From Nostoc sp. MS1 (GTDB taxonomy: Bacteria; Cyanobacteriota; Cyanobacteriia; Cyanobacteriales; Nostocaceae), in assembly GCF_019976755.1 (NCBI RefSeq), contig NZ_AP023441.1, forward strand, positions 2,105,501-2,169,500: DNA of 64,000 bases, given 5' to 3'. The position numbers and the translations under genes are program-made. The notes below the pieces were generated by a model. That model saw only the letters and a list, made by a program, of their open reading frames with translations. It had not been told where the DNA came from and did no database searches. This document shows, one piece after another, positions 1-8,054 of this stretch; the first letter of the stretch is position 1, and each line of letters begins with the position of its first letter.

Positions 1-960
1 GACTAAATCAAGAAAGATTAGGTCTGGTTTCTCTTGGATCAGAACTGGTAGAGCTTGGATAGCGTCCTGAATCTTGATAAACTTCATACCGTTAGCAGTA
101 ATAATATCCTCAAGCATCTTGCAGACTTGAGGGCTATCATCCACGCAAGCAATAACGGGAGCCTTAGATTTTTTAGATTGTGCAGGGGTAGGGGTAGCGG
201 GACTTTCTACAACATTGAGAGGTAAGTCGGGTAGTTCCACCAATTCAATAATTCCTTTGAGGACGTAGGGAAGCAAAGAACGGGAGACTGGCAAAACATT
301 CTGCCTCATTTTGGCAGCTAGTTCTCGCAGTGTAGATTTGCCATTAATTAGGGTAACGAAGTTTTTGTAAACAGATGGACTGACATGTTCTTGCAGTTGT
401 TCTGGTCTACGAATTATCGGTGCTAAGTCTGGAAATACATTGGTCAAGCCAGCTTCTGACCACAATTTCCAAGTGTCTAGCATCTGTTTCATCGATACAT
501 CTGCGCTGGTGAAACTCATGGGTGTCTCCAGCACAACTTGTTGATTGCGTTCTACACGAAGTGTAGTGCCAGAGGCATCGGAACTAATAGAGATAAAATT
601 ACTCTGCTGGGCTAGGTCAAACAACAGTTCAGTTATGGTGTTTTCAACAACAGCATGAACTTGTTCTCGTTGAATTTTCTGTTTTTTATACAGAATTTCC
701 AACAAACGATAATCCCAATAATTCATTGAGATATCTTGTTGACGTAGCTGCATTTTCTCAACATCGATTTGAGGACAATGTTGATTCATCAGCCTGCGCC
801 AACGACGAAAAGGATGAGTTCCGCTTGTAGCCCAAACTATCCTACCTAGCCGATAATAAAAAGTCCATTGATGCCCTTTTGGACTAGTAATATTTAACTG
901 ACCGTTATATTGGAGTTGGGTACAAGTTCTAAATTCGTTAAGTACGTTATTTGATACCAT
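1..960 (-). CDS. PatA-like response regulator (PATAN/DUF4388 domain plus receiver domain), C-terminus outside window
   Basis: The frame is open for 320 codons from an ATG complementary to 958-960 and leaves the window at base 1. Residues 1 to about 240 are a PATAN-type (PatA N-terminal, DUF4388) region. A linker rich in Pro, Thr and Ser follows, then a CheY-like receiver starting near residue 265 with VIACVDDSP. The acidic pair and the phospho-acceptor Asp in LIFLD are present. PATAN-REC proteins (PatA, PixG and TaxP relatives) act at the head of pilus-based chemotaxis-like clusters in cyanobacteria, or in heterocyst patterning for PatA itself. By inference, the genes just left of the window may be a CheY, CheW, MCP and CheA set. 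The exact role cannot be told from this fragment. Confidence 0.85.
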   Translation of the reverse strand, partial: MVSNNVLNEFRTCTQLQYNGQLNITSPKGHQWTFYYRLGRIVWATSGTHPFRRWRRLMNQHCPQIDVEKMQLRQQDISMNYWDYRLLEILYKKQKIQREQVHAVVENTITELLFDLAQQSNFISISSDASGTTLRVERNQQVVLETPMSFTSADVSMKQMLDTWKLWSEAGLTNVFPDLAPIIRRPEQLQEHVSPSVYKNFVTLINGKSTLRELAAKMRQNVLPVSRSLLPYVLKGIIELVELPDLPLNVVESPATPTPAQSKKSKAPVIACVDDSPQVCKMLEDIITANGMKFIKIQDAIQALPVLIQEKPDLIFLDLV

Positions 961-1395
961 CGGTTCCGGGTGGTTGGTACTTGATACTTGTGTTATGAAA
1001 AATCAGCCTTAACAAAGCCCAAATTAATTAAGTTGTTAGTTGTAACAGAATGTATAAGTCAAAAAAATATTTGACTTATATAGTAACTAAAAACTAAAAA
1101 CACTATGATAGCTTTACACATGAATTATTTTTTGTTAAAAATATAATTCATAAGTCTTTGTTGCCACCAAAACTATTTCACTTTTTAGTTAAACAATATT
1201 GTTATAATTCAGCACCCCAAAACATAAATCAATATCTTTAGTAACTTATTATTTTAGATACTTTTAATTTAATTTATATCCGTATAATTTCTGATTTTCG
1301 GTTAAGCAAAAAATGTTATGTTTCAGCAATTTTGTTGATCAGCAAATTCAGGATTAAGTTAATAATTATTAATATTAATAATTATTTAATTTGAA
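961..1395. other. AT-rich intergenic region
   Basis: This spacer lies between the response regulator start and the recombinase remnant. It is very AT-rich and has no open frame that resembles a protein. The promoter of the leftward response regulator must lie here, but no clear -35/-10 pair stands out. Confidence 0.6.
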
Positions 1396-1818
1396 TTAGA
1401 TATCTTTCAAATAAATCAAGCAAGTATCAAGCAAACACTTAAAGAAGAGAGTGGTTGGAAAATTTAGGTTTTCCAGTAAGGGACTTCCAACTAAAAAATA
1501 TTCCATAACTGTGCCGGCAAGAGAACAGGGAGAAAAAACAGTATACTTTTCCCATACATAACTCAAGTAGACTGTATGCCCTTTGTTTCTTAGGGGTGGA
1601 AAGGTAATAGTCAACTTTGTATTTGTCTAAGGTAGGGCCAAAGTAACCAGCTATCATAGCTAACTCTATCTGCCTTGCTTTGATCTCAGCCGCCACTCTT
1701 CCTTCATAGGTATCAGCTAGACTCAAAGATAAGTATTTCTGATCGCCATTAAATAAACCTCTAGGACATCTTAATCTAAGATAAGATAACCTTTAAATAC
1801 TTCAATACTAACTTTCAT
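1396..1818 (-). pseudogene. Decayed phage-type tyrosine recombinase, N-terminal Arm (DUF3596-like) domain remnant
   Basis: An ATG complementary to 1816-1818 follows an AGAGG ribosome site and reads MKVSIEVFKGYLILD, then stops. One frame over, the text continues as LRLRCPRGLFNGDQKYLSLS and ADTYEGRVAAEIKARQIEL, then IAGYFGPTLDKYK. A further frame change gives WEKYTVFSPCSLAGT. This order (beta-strand Arm domain, AEIKARQIEL helix, FDPTL-like motif, LWEKY start of the core-binding domain) matches the N-terminus of integrases with a DUF3596 Arm domain. The catalytic domain is absent. The remnant lies on the 3' side of tRNA-Met, a classic integration position, so I infer a lost integrated element. 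Recognition is by memory of the family, not by a search. Confidence 0.65.
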
Positions 1819-1929
1819 AATAATCCTCTGACTATTTTGCATAGTCATTGGAGCCTTAAAACACATGTTTAGCTACCAAGACTGTTAGTGATTGAAAGGT
1901 GAAACCTTTACATAGGTTACTTTTTTAAT

Positions 1930-2002
1930 GGCTCAGGTCTGACTTGAACAGACGACCCCAGGCTTATGAGTCCCGTGCTCTAACCAACTGAGCTACTGAG
2001 CC
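1930..2002 (-). tRNA. tRNA-Met (anticodon CAT)
   Basis: On the minus strand the 73 bases fold as a cloverleaf: acceptor GGCTCAG with CTGAGCC, D arm TAGCTCAGTTGGTTAGAGCA, anticodon loop CTCATAA, and T arm GTCTG-TTCAAGT-CAGAC. A paired G1-C72 argues against the initiator tRNA. The anticodon stem (CGGGA with GCCTG) has a G-T wobble and an A-G mismatch beside the loop, so it is weaker than usual. CAT could also be a lysidine-modified tRNA-Ile, but the acceptor and D arm look like cyanobacterial elongator Met. Confidence 0.85.
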
Positions 2003-2333
2003 TTAGTTTTTCACATATTTCTTAATATAGCTGAAAATTTTCTTTTTGTCTAGTCCCTGAGAAATTTGATTTTCTGTATCTTTTTAATGATCCTATTACG
2101 CTCAAAGCTGGGCGTATCCGAGAGTCGGGGGTTTTGAACACCTACACCTTTATTACAACCATTGATTCTTCGTTATTTATGCGTCATACCAATTCAAAAT
2201 TAAGAAAGTAATACGTAGCACAGGTTTGGGCGTTTGCATCTGTATCAGATTTTTTGTGAAATGGTATAAGAAGGTTTGAGCCTATTGCACTTTTATTTGC
2301 ATAGTTTGTTTTTTCCACGCCGTTCTACTTGAG
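2003..2333. other. Intergenic region
   Basis: This is the spacer between the tRNA-Met 5' end and the 3' end of the methyltransferase. It should contain the tRNA promoter on the minus strand. I see no gene and no strong repeat. Confidence 0.5.
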
Positions 2334-3116
2334 TTATTGGTTCTTATCTACAATAATAAATAAATAATCACCTTCATCATGTTTATATTTCTGTATTACT
2401 TCTTTTATGAATCCTGAATTAATATCCGTTGCTAATTTTTGGCATCCATGAGTAATTTCATCTACAGAAGCTAACATAGAGAAAGTAGAAATACCAGCAC
2501 GTATATTTGCATCTAAATAAAATTCAGGACGATGTTTTCCACTATATAAAAATAAATCTTGTAAGTCTTGATGAATAGAGTAAGGCTCAATTTGTATAGA
2601 ATTAAAACTAACCTCTTCTAAAGCGGATTTGACAGATGATAAACTTGGCATTTGCTGAGATGCTTGACTTATGGCTTCAGGAAAATACTCTATTAACCAA
2701 TAATTCTGTATTTGTTCTGGTGTAGCTGTAAATAACACAAATTTACCGTTTGCCAAGACCCTGTGAATTTCTTGAAATGCTGAAACTAGATCGGCAAAAT
2801 GATGAATAGCTAAAGTGCATACTACACCAGAAAAAAATTGATTAGCGTAAGGTAAATTCTCCACAGTAGCAACCAACCAATCAACAGTATGACTCTTCTT
2901 TTTTGCAGCATCAATCATGAGGCTGGATTGGTCTATTCCTCGCCAAACTCCGCCAAACTCGGCTAAAGCGACTGTATAGTTACCTGTGCCACAAGCTACA
3001 TCTAAATACAAATCATTAGGCTTGATTTGTAAATGTTGGGCTAATCGAGAAGTTATATAAGGATCAGCACGACGAGTTAAATCATACCCCTTACTAATTT
3101 GCTCATAAATGGCCAT
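2334..3116 (-). CDS. Class I SAM-dependent methyltransferase
   Basis: The product is about 260 residues with a Rossmann-type methyltransferase core. Motif I is LDVACGTGNYTVAL near residue 43, followed by an acidic residue in GIDQSS. VCTLAIHHF is the motif IV region and RVLANGKFVLF the post-motif. This layout is typical of UbiE/COQ5-like Methyltransf_11 enzymes acting on small molecules; the substrate is not apparent. The frame opens at a GTG at 3131, but the ATG at 3116 starts a more natural N-terminus (MAIYEQISKGYD). No good Shine-Dalgarno decides this. The gene is divergent from the B12-controlled cobalamin genes, and no functional link is evident. Confidence 0.8.
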   Translation of the reverse strand: MAIYEQISKGYDLTRRADPYITSRLAQHLQIKPNDLYLDVACGTGNYTVALAEFGGVWRGIDQSSLMIDAAKKKSHTVDWLVATVENLPYANQFFSGVVCTLAIHHFADLVSAFQEIHRVLANGKFVLFTATPEQIQNYWLIEYFPEAISQASQQMPSLSSVKSALEEVSFNSIQIEPYSIHQDLQDLFLYSGKHRPEFYLDANIRAGISTFSMLASVDEITHGCQKLATDINSGFIKEVIQKYKHDEGDYLFIIVDKNQ

Positions 3117-3289
3117 GTGTTTGAGTCTCACAAATTAATCGAGTTTAGAAGAAGGTAATGTGCTTCTTTTTTGATGATTTCCAGACAAAACAATAACAAA
3201 CTTTTGATTTGTGTCAGGATAATATTCATTCTAATTAACAAAGATTATCAAGTTAATGAAAAATATGAAGCAGTCAATATTATGACCAG

Positions 3290-3460
3290 CTACTCATGCT
3301 AGATTACTAAGGCTTGGTGTTGGGAAACTCCGGTGAGATTCCGGGGCTGTGCCGCAACTGTAATGTAAAGGCCAAAGAAATTTTCTTTTGACTTTCCGAG
3401 TCAGAATGCCAATTCCAAGTGTATACAGTCACTCCCTGCGTCGCACGGGGAAGGAGTTCT
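3290..3460 (+). promoter_or_regulatory. Cobalamin riboswitch with Shine-Dalgarno sequestering hairpin
   Basis: The leader of cobG carries conserved cobalamin-riboswitch pieces in order: GGTGTTGGGAAACTCCGGTG near 3313, GCCGCAACTGT near 3351, and the B12-box-like GAGTCAGAATGCC at about 3398-3410. Downstream, ACTCC (3431-3435) can pair with GGAGT (3453-3457), with CCC-TGC/GCA-GGG pairs inside. This would hide the AAGGAG ribosome site at 3451-3456. No T-tract follows, so control is most likely at translation initiation, reducing CobG-CobH and CobI synthesis when cobalamin is plentiful. Confidence 0.9.
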
Positions 3461-3464
3461 AGTT

Positions 3465-5528
3465 TTGTTGCCCGCTTTTACACCTTGTCCTGGCTTATTT
3501 TATGCCACACCTGCCCAAGATGGGATTTTATCTCGGATGAGAATACCAGGTGGCATTATTAATAGTAAACAATGTGAGGCGATCGCAGATATAGCAGACC
3601 AGTACGGTGGCAGTTATATCGATGTGACAAATCGCGCCAATATCCAAATTCGGGAAATTCAAGAAAAGATAGATTCTTCAGTTCTGCAAGAATTACAAGA
3701 TTTGGGCTTGGGTTCTAGCAATACAGGCGTAGACCAAATCAGGAATATTATGACCAGTCCTACGACTGGTATTGATCCTCAAGAATTAATTGATACCCGT
3801 CCCTTCGTTACAAGCTGGGACAAATACATCAGTGAACATTCTGCTTTGTCAGGACTGTCGGCAAAATTTAGCGTCTGTTTTGATGGTGGTGGGTTAGTTT
3901 CGGTATGCGATCGCCCCAACGATATCACTTTTGCTGCTGTTTTGCTAGATGGTAGGGTTTACTTCCGCCTGTGTCTTAGTATGGGTGCAAAGGGAAACCC
4001 ACCCGTTGACACTAGAATTTTATTATCCCCAGAGGAATGCTTACCAGTCTTAACAGTCTTGGCTGACGTTTATTTAGCTCATAGTGATACTAACAGTAAA
4101 CGCAAGCCCCGGCTGCGAGAAGTAATTAATACTATAGGTTTAAATAGTTATCTCCAACAAGTCGAGGAACGCTTACCCATTTCCTTAAATTGCTCCCCAT
4201 CTTCCCCATCTCCATCATCTCCCCCATACCACCACATCGGCATTCATCCCCAACGCCAAACAGGCTTATATTACATAGGTCTTGTCTTACTCCTTGGTCG
4301 TTTAGAAACTAAACAGTTAAGAGGTTTAGCTGATTTATCTACTAAATATGGCAAAGGAAACCTCAGATTAACACCTTGGCAGAATTTGCTGTTAACAGAC
4401 ATTCCCAAACAGTGGCTTACTGATGTTCAGAATCAAATTGTTGGGTTAGGATTAGATTTCTCACCCACGAATATTAAAAGTGGATTGGTAGCTTGTTCGG
4501 GAAACCAAGGTTGTGCTGCTGCTGCTACTGATACTAAAAGTCATGCGTTGGCATTAGCAGATTATTTACAATCTCGTATTACCTTAGAACGTCCAATCAA
4601 TATCCACTTTAGCGGTTGTGAGAAATCCTGCGCCCAACACAACAACAGCGATATTACGTTACTTGGCGTTAATTACGAGAATGAGGAAAGATATCAAGTG
4701 TACGTGGGTGAAGGTGACAGCAAAAATAAATTTGGTCATCAACTTTATCAAGATATAACTGTTGCTGAAATGCCTACACTCATGGAAAGAATGCTTGAGT
4801 TGTATAAAAGCCAACAATTAAATCCTGATGAATCCTTTGGTAAATTCACTCATCGAGTTGGACTTACCCGACTAAAACAGTTATTATCTCGCCCAAATCC
4901 CATGTCTGATTATATCCGCGATGCCAATGAAATCTACCGTAATTCCTTTGCTATCATCCGGTCGGAAGCAAACCTAGATATCTTACCGCCAGATATTGCT
5001 AAGGTTGCTGTTCGCCTCATCCATGCTTGTGGGATGACGGATATTGTTACAGATTTGGGATATTCCTCAATGTTGGCGCAGTCGGGAAGGGCTGCACTAG
5101 AAGCAGGCGCACCGATTTTATGTGATTGTCGCATGGTAGCTAATGGGGTGACGAGGCGGCGTTTACCAGCAAACAATGAAGTTATTTGCACCTTGAATGA
5201 ACCCCAAGTACCAGAACTAGCGCAAAAGTTGGGGAATACCCGGTCGGCGGCGGCTTTGGAATTGTGGAAACCATACCTACAAGGTGCAGTTGTCGCCATT
5301 GGTAATGCGCCTACAGCTTTGTTTCGCCTGTTGGAAATGTTAGATGCTGGATACCCCAAACCTGCGGTAATCTTAGGCTTTCCTGTGGGGTTTGTGGGTG
5401 CGGCTGAATCAAAAGCAGCATTGGCAGCAGATAGCCGGAATGTACCATTTATGACTTTACACGGTCGGCGGGGTGGAAGTGCGATCGCCGCCGCCGCAGT
5501 TAACGCCCTGGCAACGGAGGAAGAATAA
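3465..5528 (+). CDS. cobG-cobH: Fused precorrin-3B synthase (CobG) and precorrin-8X methylmutase (CobH)
   Basis: This 687-residue fusion carries out two steps of the oxygen-dependent cobalamin pathway. Residues 1 to about 470 form a sulfite/nitrite-reductase-like CobG. It has the 4Fe-4S/siroheme cysteine pattern ACSGNQGC (C-x5-C) and SGCEKSC (C-x3-C). Residues about 485-687 are CobH: the catalytic His lies in RLIHACGM, followed by GAPILCDCRMVANG and the terminal HGRRGGSAIAAAA segment. The start is one of two adjacent TTG codons (3465, 3468), placed 8 bases after AAGGAG, which itself lies in the riboswitch hairpin. It is followed after 2 bases by cobI. A Pro/Ser-rich stretch (SPSSPSPSSPP, about residue 246) is a low-complexity insertion inside CobG. 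Confidence 0.93.
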   Translation: MLPAFTPCPGLFYATPAQDGILSRMRIPGGIINSKQCEAIADIADQYGGSYIDVTNRANIQIREIQEKIDSSVLQELQDLGLGSSNTGVDQIRNIMTSPTTGIDPQELIDTRPFVTSWDKYISEHSALSGLSAKFSVCFDGGGLVSVCDRPNDITFAAVLLDGRVYFRLCLSMGAKGNPPVDTRILLSPEECLPVLTVLADVYLAHSDTNSKRKPRLREVINTIGLNSYLQQVEERLPISLNCSPSSPSPSSPPYHHIGIHPQRQTGLYYIGLVLLLGRLETKQLRGLADLSTKYGKGNLRLTPWQNLLLTDIPKQWLTDVQNQIVGLGLDFSPTNIKSGLVACSGNQGCAAAATDTKSHALALADYLQSRITLERPINIHFSGCEKSCAQHNNSDITLLGVNYENEERYQVYVGEGDSKNKFGHQLYQDITVAEMPTLMERMLELYKSQQLNPDESFGKFTHRVGLTRLKQLLSRPNPMSDYIRDANEIYRNSFAIIRSEANLDILPPDIAKVAVRLIHACGMTDIVTDLGYSSMLAQSGRAALEAGAPILCDCRMVANGVTRRRLPANNEVICTLNEPQVPELAQKLGNTRSAAALELWKPYLQGAVVAIGNAPTALFRLLEMLDAGYPKPAVILGFPVGFVGAAESKAALAADSRNVPFMTLHGRRGGSAIAAAAVNALATEEE

Positions 5529-5530
5529 TC

Positions 5531-6232
5531 ATGAATAAAGGTCGTCTCTACGGGGTTGGTGTCGGGCCAGGAGACCCCGAACTATTGACTATTAAAGCAT
5601 TACGGCTGATACAGTCTGTTCCTGTGATTGCCTATCAATCAGCCACAGATAAACAGAGTATAGCGCGAGCGATCGCCTCTCCTTATTTAACAGATCAACA
5701 AATCGAAGTTTCCTTTCACCTCCCCCGTGCCTTAGAACCAGAAAAAGCCAAAGAAATCTACGACAAGGAAGTAGAACCCATAGCCGAACATCTCGCAGCC
5801 GGACGGGATGTAGTAGTGTTGTGTGAAGGCGACCCGTTTTTTTACGGTTCCTTTATGTATGTATTCACACGCTTATCTGAACAGTACCAAACAGAAGTCG
5901 TCCCTGGTGTATCTTCCTTAATGGCCTGTCCTGTATCCTTGGGTGTTCCCTTCACCTACTACAACGATATTCTTACCGTTCTACCTGCGCCTCTCCCCGC
6001 CGAAGAACTCACCACCCAATTATTAACCACCGATGCAGCCGCCATTATGAAATTAGGTAGGCATTTTTCCAAAGTGCGAGATATCTTACATCAATTGGGA
6101 TTAGCATCACGGGCATTGTATATCGAGCGGGCAACAATGGCACAGCAGAGGATTTTACCTTTAGATGAGGTTGATCCAGATGAAGTGCCTTATTTTGCGA
6201 TGATTGTTATACCTAGTAAAAATCGGTTGTAG
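5531..6232 (+). CDS. cobI: Precorrin-2 C(20)-methyltransferase
   Basis: This is a tetrapyrrole methylase of 233 residues, the usual length for CobI/CbiL. The N-terminal GVGVGPGDPELLTIKA motif binds SAM, CEGDPFFYGSF is the central conserved motif, and VPGVSSLMA follows. It transfers a methyl group from SAM to C20 of precorrin-2, giving precorrin-3A, the substrate of CobG encoded immediately upstream. The 2-base gap and absence of a separate promoter make it co-transcribed with cobG-cobH under the same riboswitch. Confidence 0.93.
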   Translation: MNKGRLYGVGVGPGDPELLTIKALRLIQSVPVIAYQSATDKQSIARAIASPYLTDQQIEVSFHLPRALEPEKAKEIYDKEVEPIAEHLAAGRDVVVLCEGDPFFYGSFMYVFTRLSEQYQTEVVPGVSSLMACPVSLGVPFTYYNDILTVLPAPLPAEELTTQLLTTDAAAIMKLGRHFSKVRDILHQLGLASRALYIERATMAQQRILPLDEVDPDEVPYFAMIVIPSKNRL

Positions 6233-6246
6233 CAGCTTGATCAAAC

Positions 6247-7668
6247 TTAAGCAAAAGTCTCTAATATTTGGCTAAAGTCACGTTTGTAAAGCGTTTGACT
6301 ATAATTTTGCCAGTCTACATCTGAAGAGTAAGGTAATCTTTTTAATGTAGCCTGCTGCACATACGCCATTAATGGACGACGTAGCGATTCATATTTTTGG
6401 AAAGCTGTTTCTACAGCCTGTCTATTATCCCAGTGATTATCTTTGGCAATTTTAGCAATTAATGTAGAGACAACTAGCGCATCCTCTAAGCCTTGGTTAG
6501 CACCTTGAGCCATAAATGGCGGCATTCCATGTGCTGCATCACCAGCTAATACAACTCGTCCAGCACTCCAAGTTGGTTGAATACTTGTATCTGAACTAGT
6601 CACACGATGAATATAATATGGACGCTTTTGTATATTACTAGCTGGACATATACGTACTAATTCCTTCAACGTATCAGGGAATTGTGCTTTTTCAAGTGCT
6701 TGTACAGTTAACTTTTGCAAATTACTACCATACTGATTTTGTATAGATTCCAAAGCCATAGGTAAATGTATAACATAACCAAATTTACCATTAGCTCTGT
6801 GGAATAATAATATCCTCGTATCCTGCATCTCACCAACCGCATTTTTAGACATTTCATCATGACAAACAGTAGTAATTGGTGAGCCTTGCAAAAATTTATC
6901 TTCGAGTTCCGTGGCTAGTTCTTTCTGGACATCAATAGTATCTTGAGAAAATATGGCTGCAAACCCAGAATATTCTGGTTTGGCAAAATCTTGATCAGGA
7001 CTATCTTTATAAATAATTTTGCGAATTGTCGAGTTAATGCCGTCTGCGCCAACAAGTATTTTAGCTCGGAAAGATTTACCAACTGATTGCGGAGAATCCA
7101 CTTGTGATTTTTCCGAATTAACGTCCTGCCAATGAGCATAAGGATTAATCTCTAATATTGCATCAGATACACAATCTATTCGCACACATCTATTCTCTAA
7201 CTCATCTGCAAGATGAATACAACGGTGATTAGCTTTCACCATATCTTCAGGAAATAAGCTTCTTAAAACTGTCTGTAAATTGTACCAAGAAATTGATACT
7301 CGACCTTCACCATACTCTTGATACCAATTATCAAATTCAAGAGAAATTGAGCGAATTATCTCACCTTGCAAATTTCTATAATGCCATTTATGTAAAGTGT
7401 CAGCTTTTTTTGGATCTGTATTTGATGATTGAGAAATAGAAAAAGTTACACTAGCTTTTTTTACTGCTTCATAAGCATCATCATCTAAATACTTGAGTGA
7501 TTTTAATCCATTAGGCAGAAGATCCAAACCTTGCCCAACTTGACGAAAAGCGCGAGTTTGGTCTAGTACAATAATATTTTCAATACCTCGCTTGCGTAAG
7601 CCAATAGCTGTAGCCAAACCAACAGGGCCAGCACCAACTATCATAACGTCGTATATATGTCTACTCAT
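6247..7668 (-). CDS. FAD-dependent monooxygenase (class A flavoprotein hydroxylase type)
   Basis: This 473-residue flavoprotein starts with the dinucleotide-binding motif MIVGAGPVGLATAIGLRKRG. It carries the mid-protein DG motif (VGADGINSTIR) and the C-terminal GD motif RVVLAGDAAHGMPPFMAQG followed by ANQGLEDA. This is the arrangement of single-component aromatic hydroxylases and of zeaxanthin-epoxidase or kynurenine-monooxygenase relatives. The substrate is unknown. It converges on cobI with only 14 bases between, without a visible terminator, and is divergent from the disulfide reductase at 8055. No membrane segment is evident. Confidence 0.82.
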   Translation of the reverse strand: MSRHIYDVMIVGAGPVGLATAIGLRKRGIENIIVLDQTRAFRQVGQGLDLLPNGLKSLKYLDDDAYEAVKKASVTFSISQSSNTDPKKADTLHKWHYRNLQGEIIRSISLEFDNWYQEYGEGRVSISWYNLQTVLRSLFPEDMVKANHRCIHLADELENRCVRIDCVSDAILEINPYAHWQDVNSEKSQVDSPQSVGKSFRAKILVGADGINSTIRKIIYKDSPDQDFAKPEYSGFAAIFSQDTIDVQKELATELEDKFLQGSPITTVCHDEMSKNAVGEMQDTRILLFHRANGKFGYVIHLPMALESIQNQYGSNLQKLTVQALEKAQFPDTLKELVRICPASNIQKRPYYIHRVTSSDTSIQPTWSAGRVVLAGDAAHGMPPFMAQGANQGLEDALVVSTLIAKIAKDNHWDNRQAVETAFQKYESLRRPLMAYVQQATLKRLPYSSDVDWQNYSQTLYKRDFSQILETFA

Positions 7669-8054
7669 AGATGTAAAAACAATTAGATTAATTGAAAATA
7701 GAGTTCTTTATGGCTATTTCTTGACTTGATTTTTATTGTGACATATTAGTAGCTAGAAAAAATGATTTCATCTTGGTGGAGTGAAAAGTGAAAATCAGGA
7801 AATACCCTTGATACTAGAAATGTTAAATGTAAAATAAATGTAATATCAATATCCACAAATTATGTTAGACTTCTGAAAATATATTGATTTTATTAGTAAC
7901 AAATTACACAAAAATTATGGTAAAAATATCCGTTTCCTAATATTTAATACCAATTGTTTAACATTCCACAATATCTTTAAACTTTTAAAGCTAGATTCTG
8001 TCTAATCGTAATTATTAATTACTATGACACCTAAAACACCCAAGAGGATTTCTC
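7669..8054. other. Divergent promoter region
   Basis: This AT-rich spacer separates two outward-facing flavoprotein genes and must hold both promoters. No convincing -35/-10 pair, operator palindrome or small gene was seen. Confidence 0.5.

Noticed and set aside
4934..5359. Open frame of 141 codons on the minus strand inside cobG-cobH
   Set aside because: It lies wholly opposite the conserved CobH domain and has no recognisable protein features.
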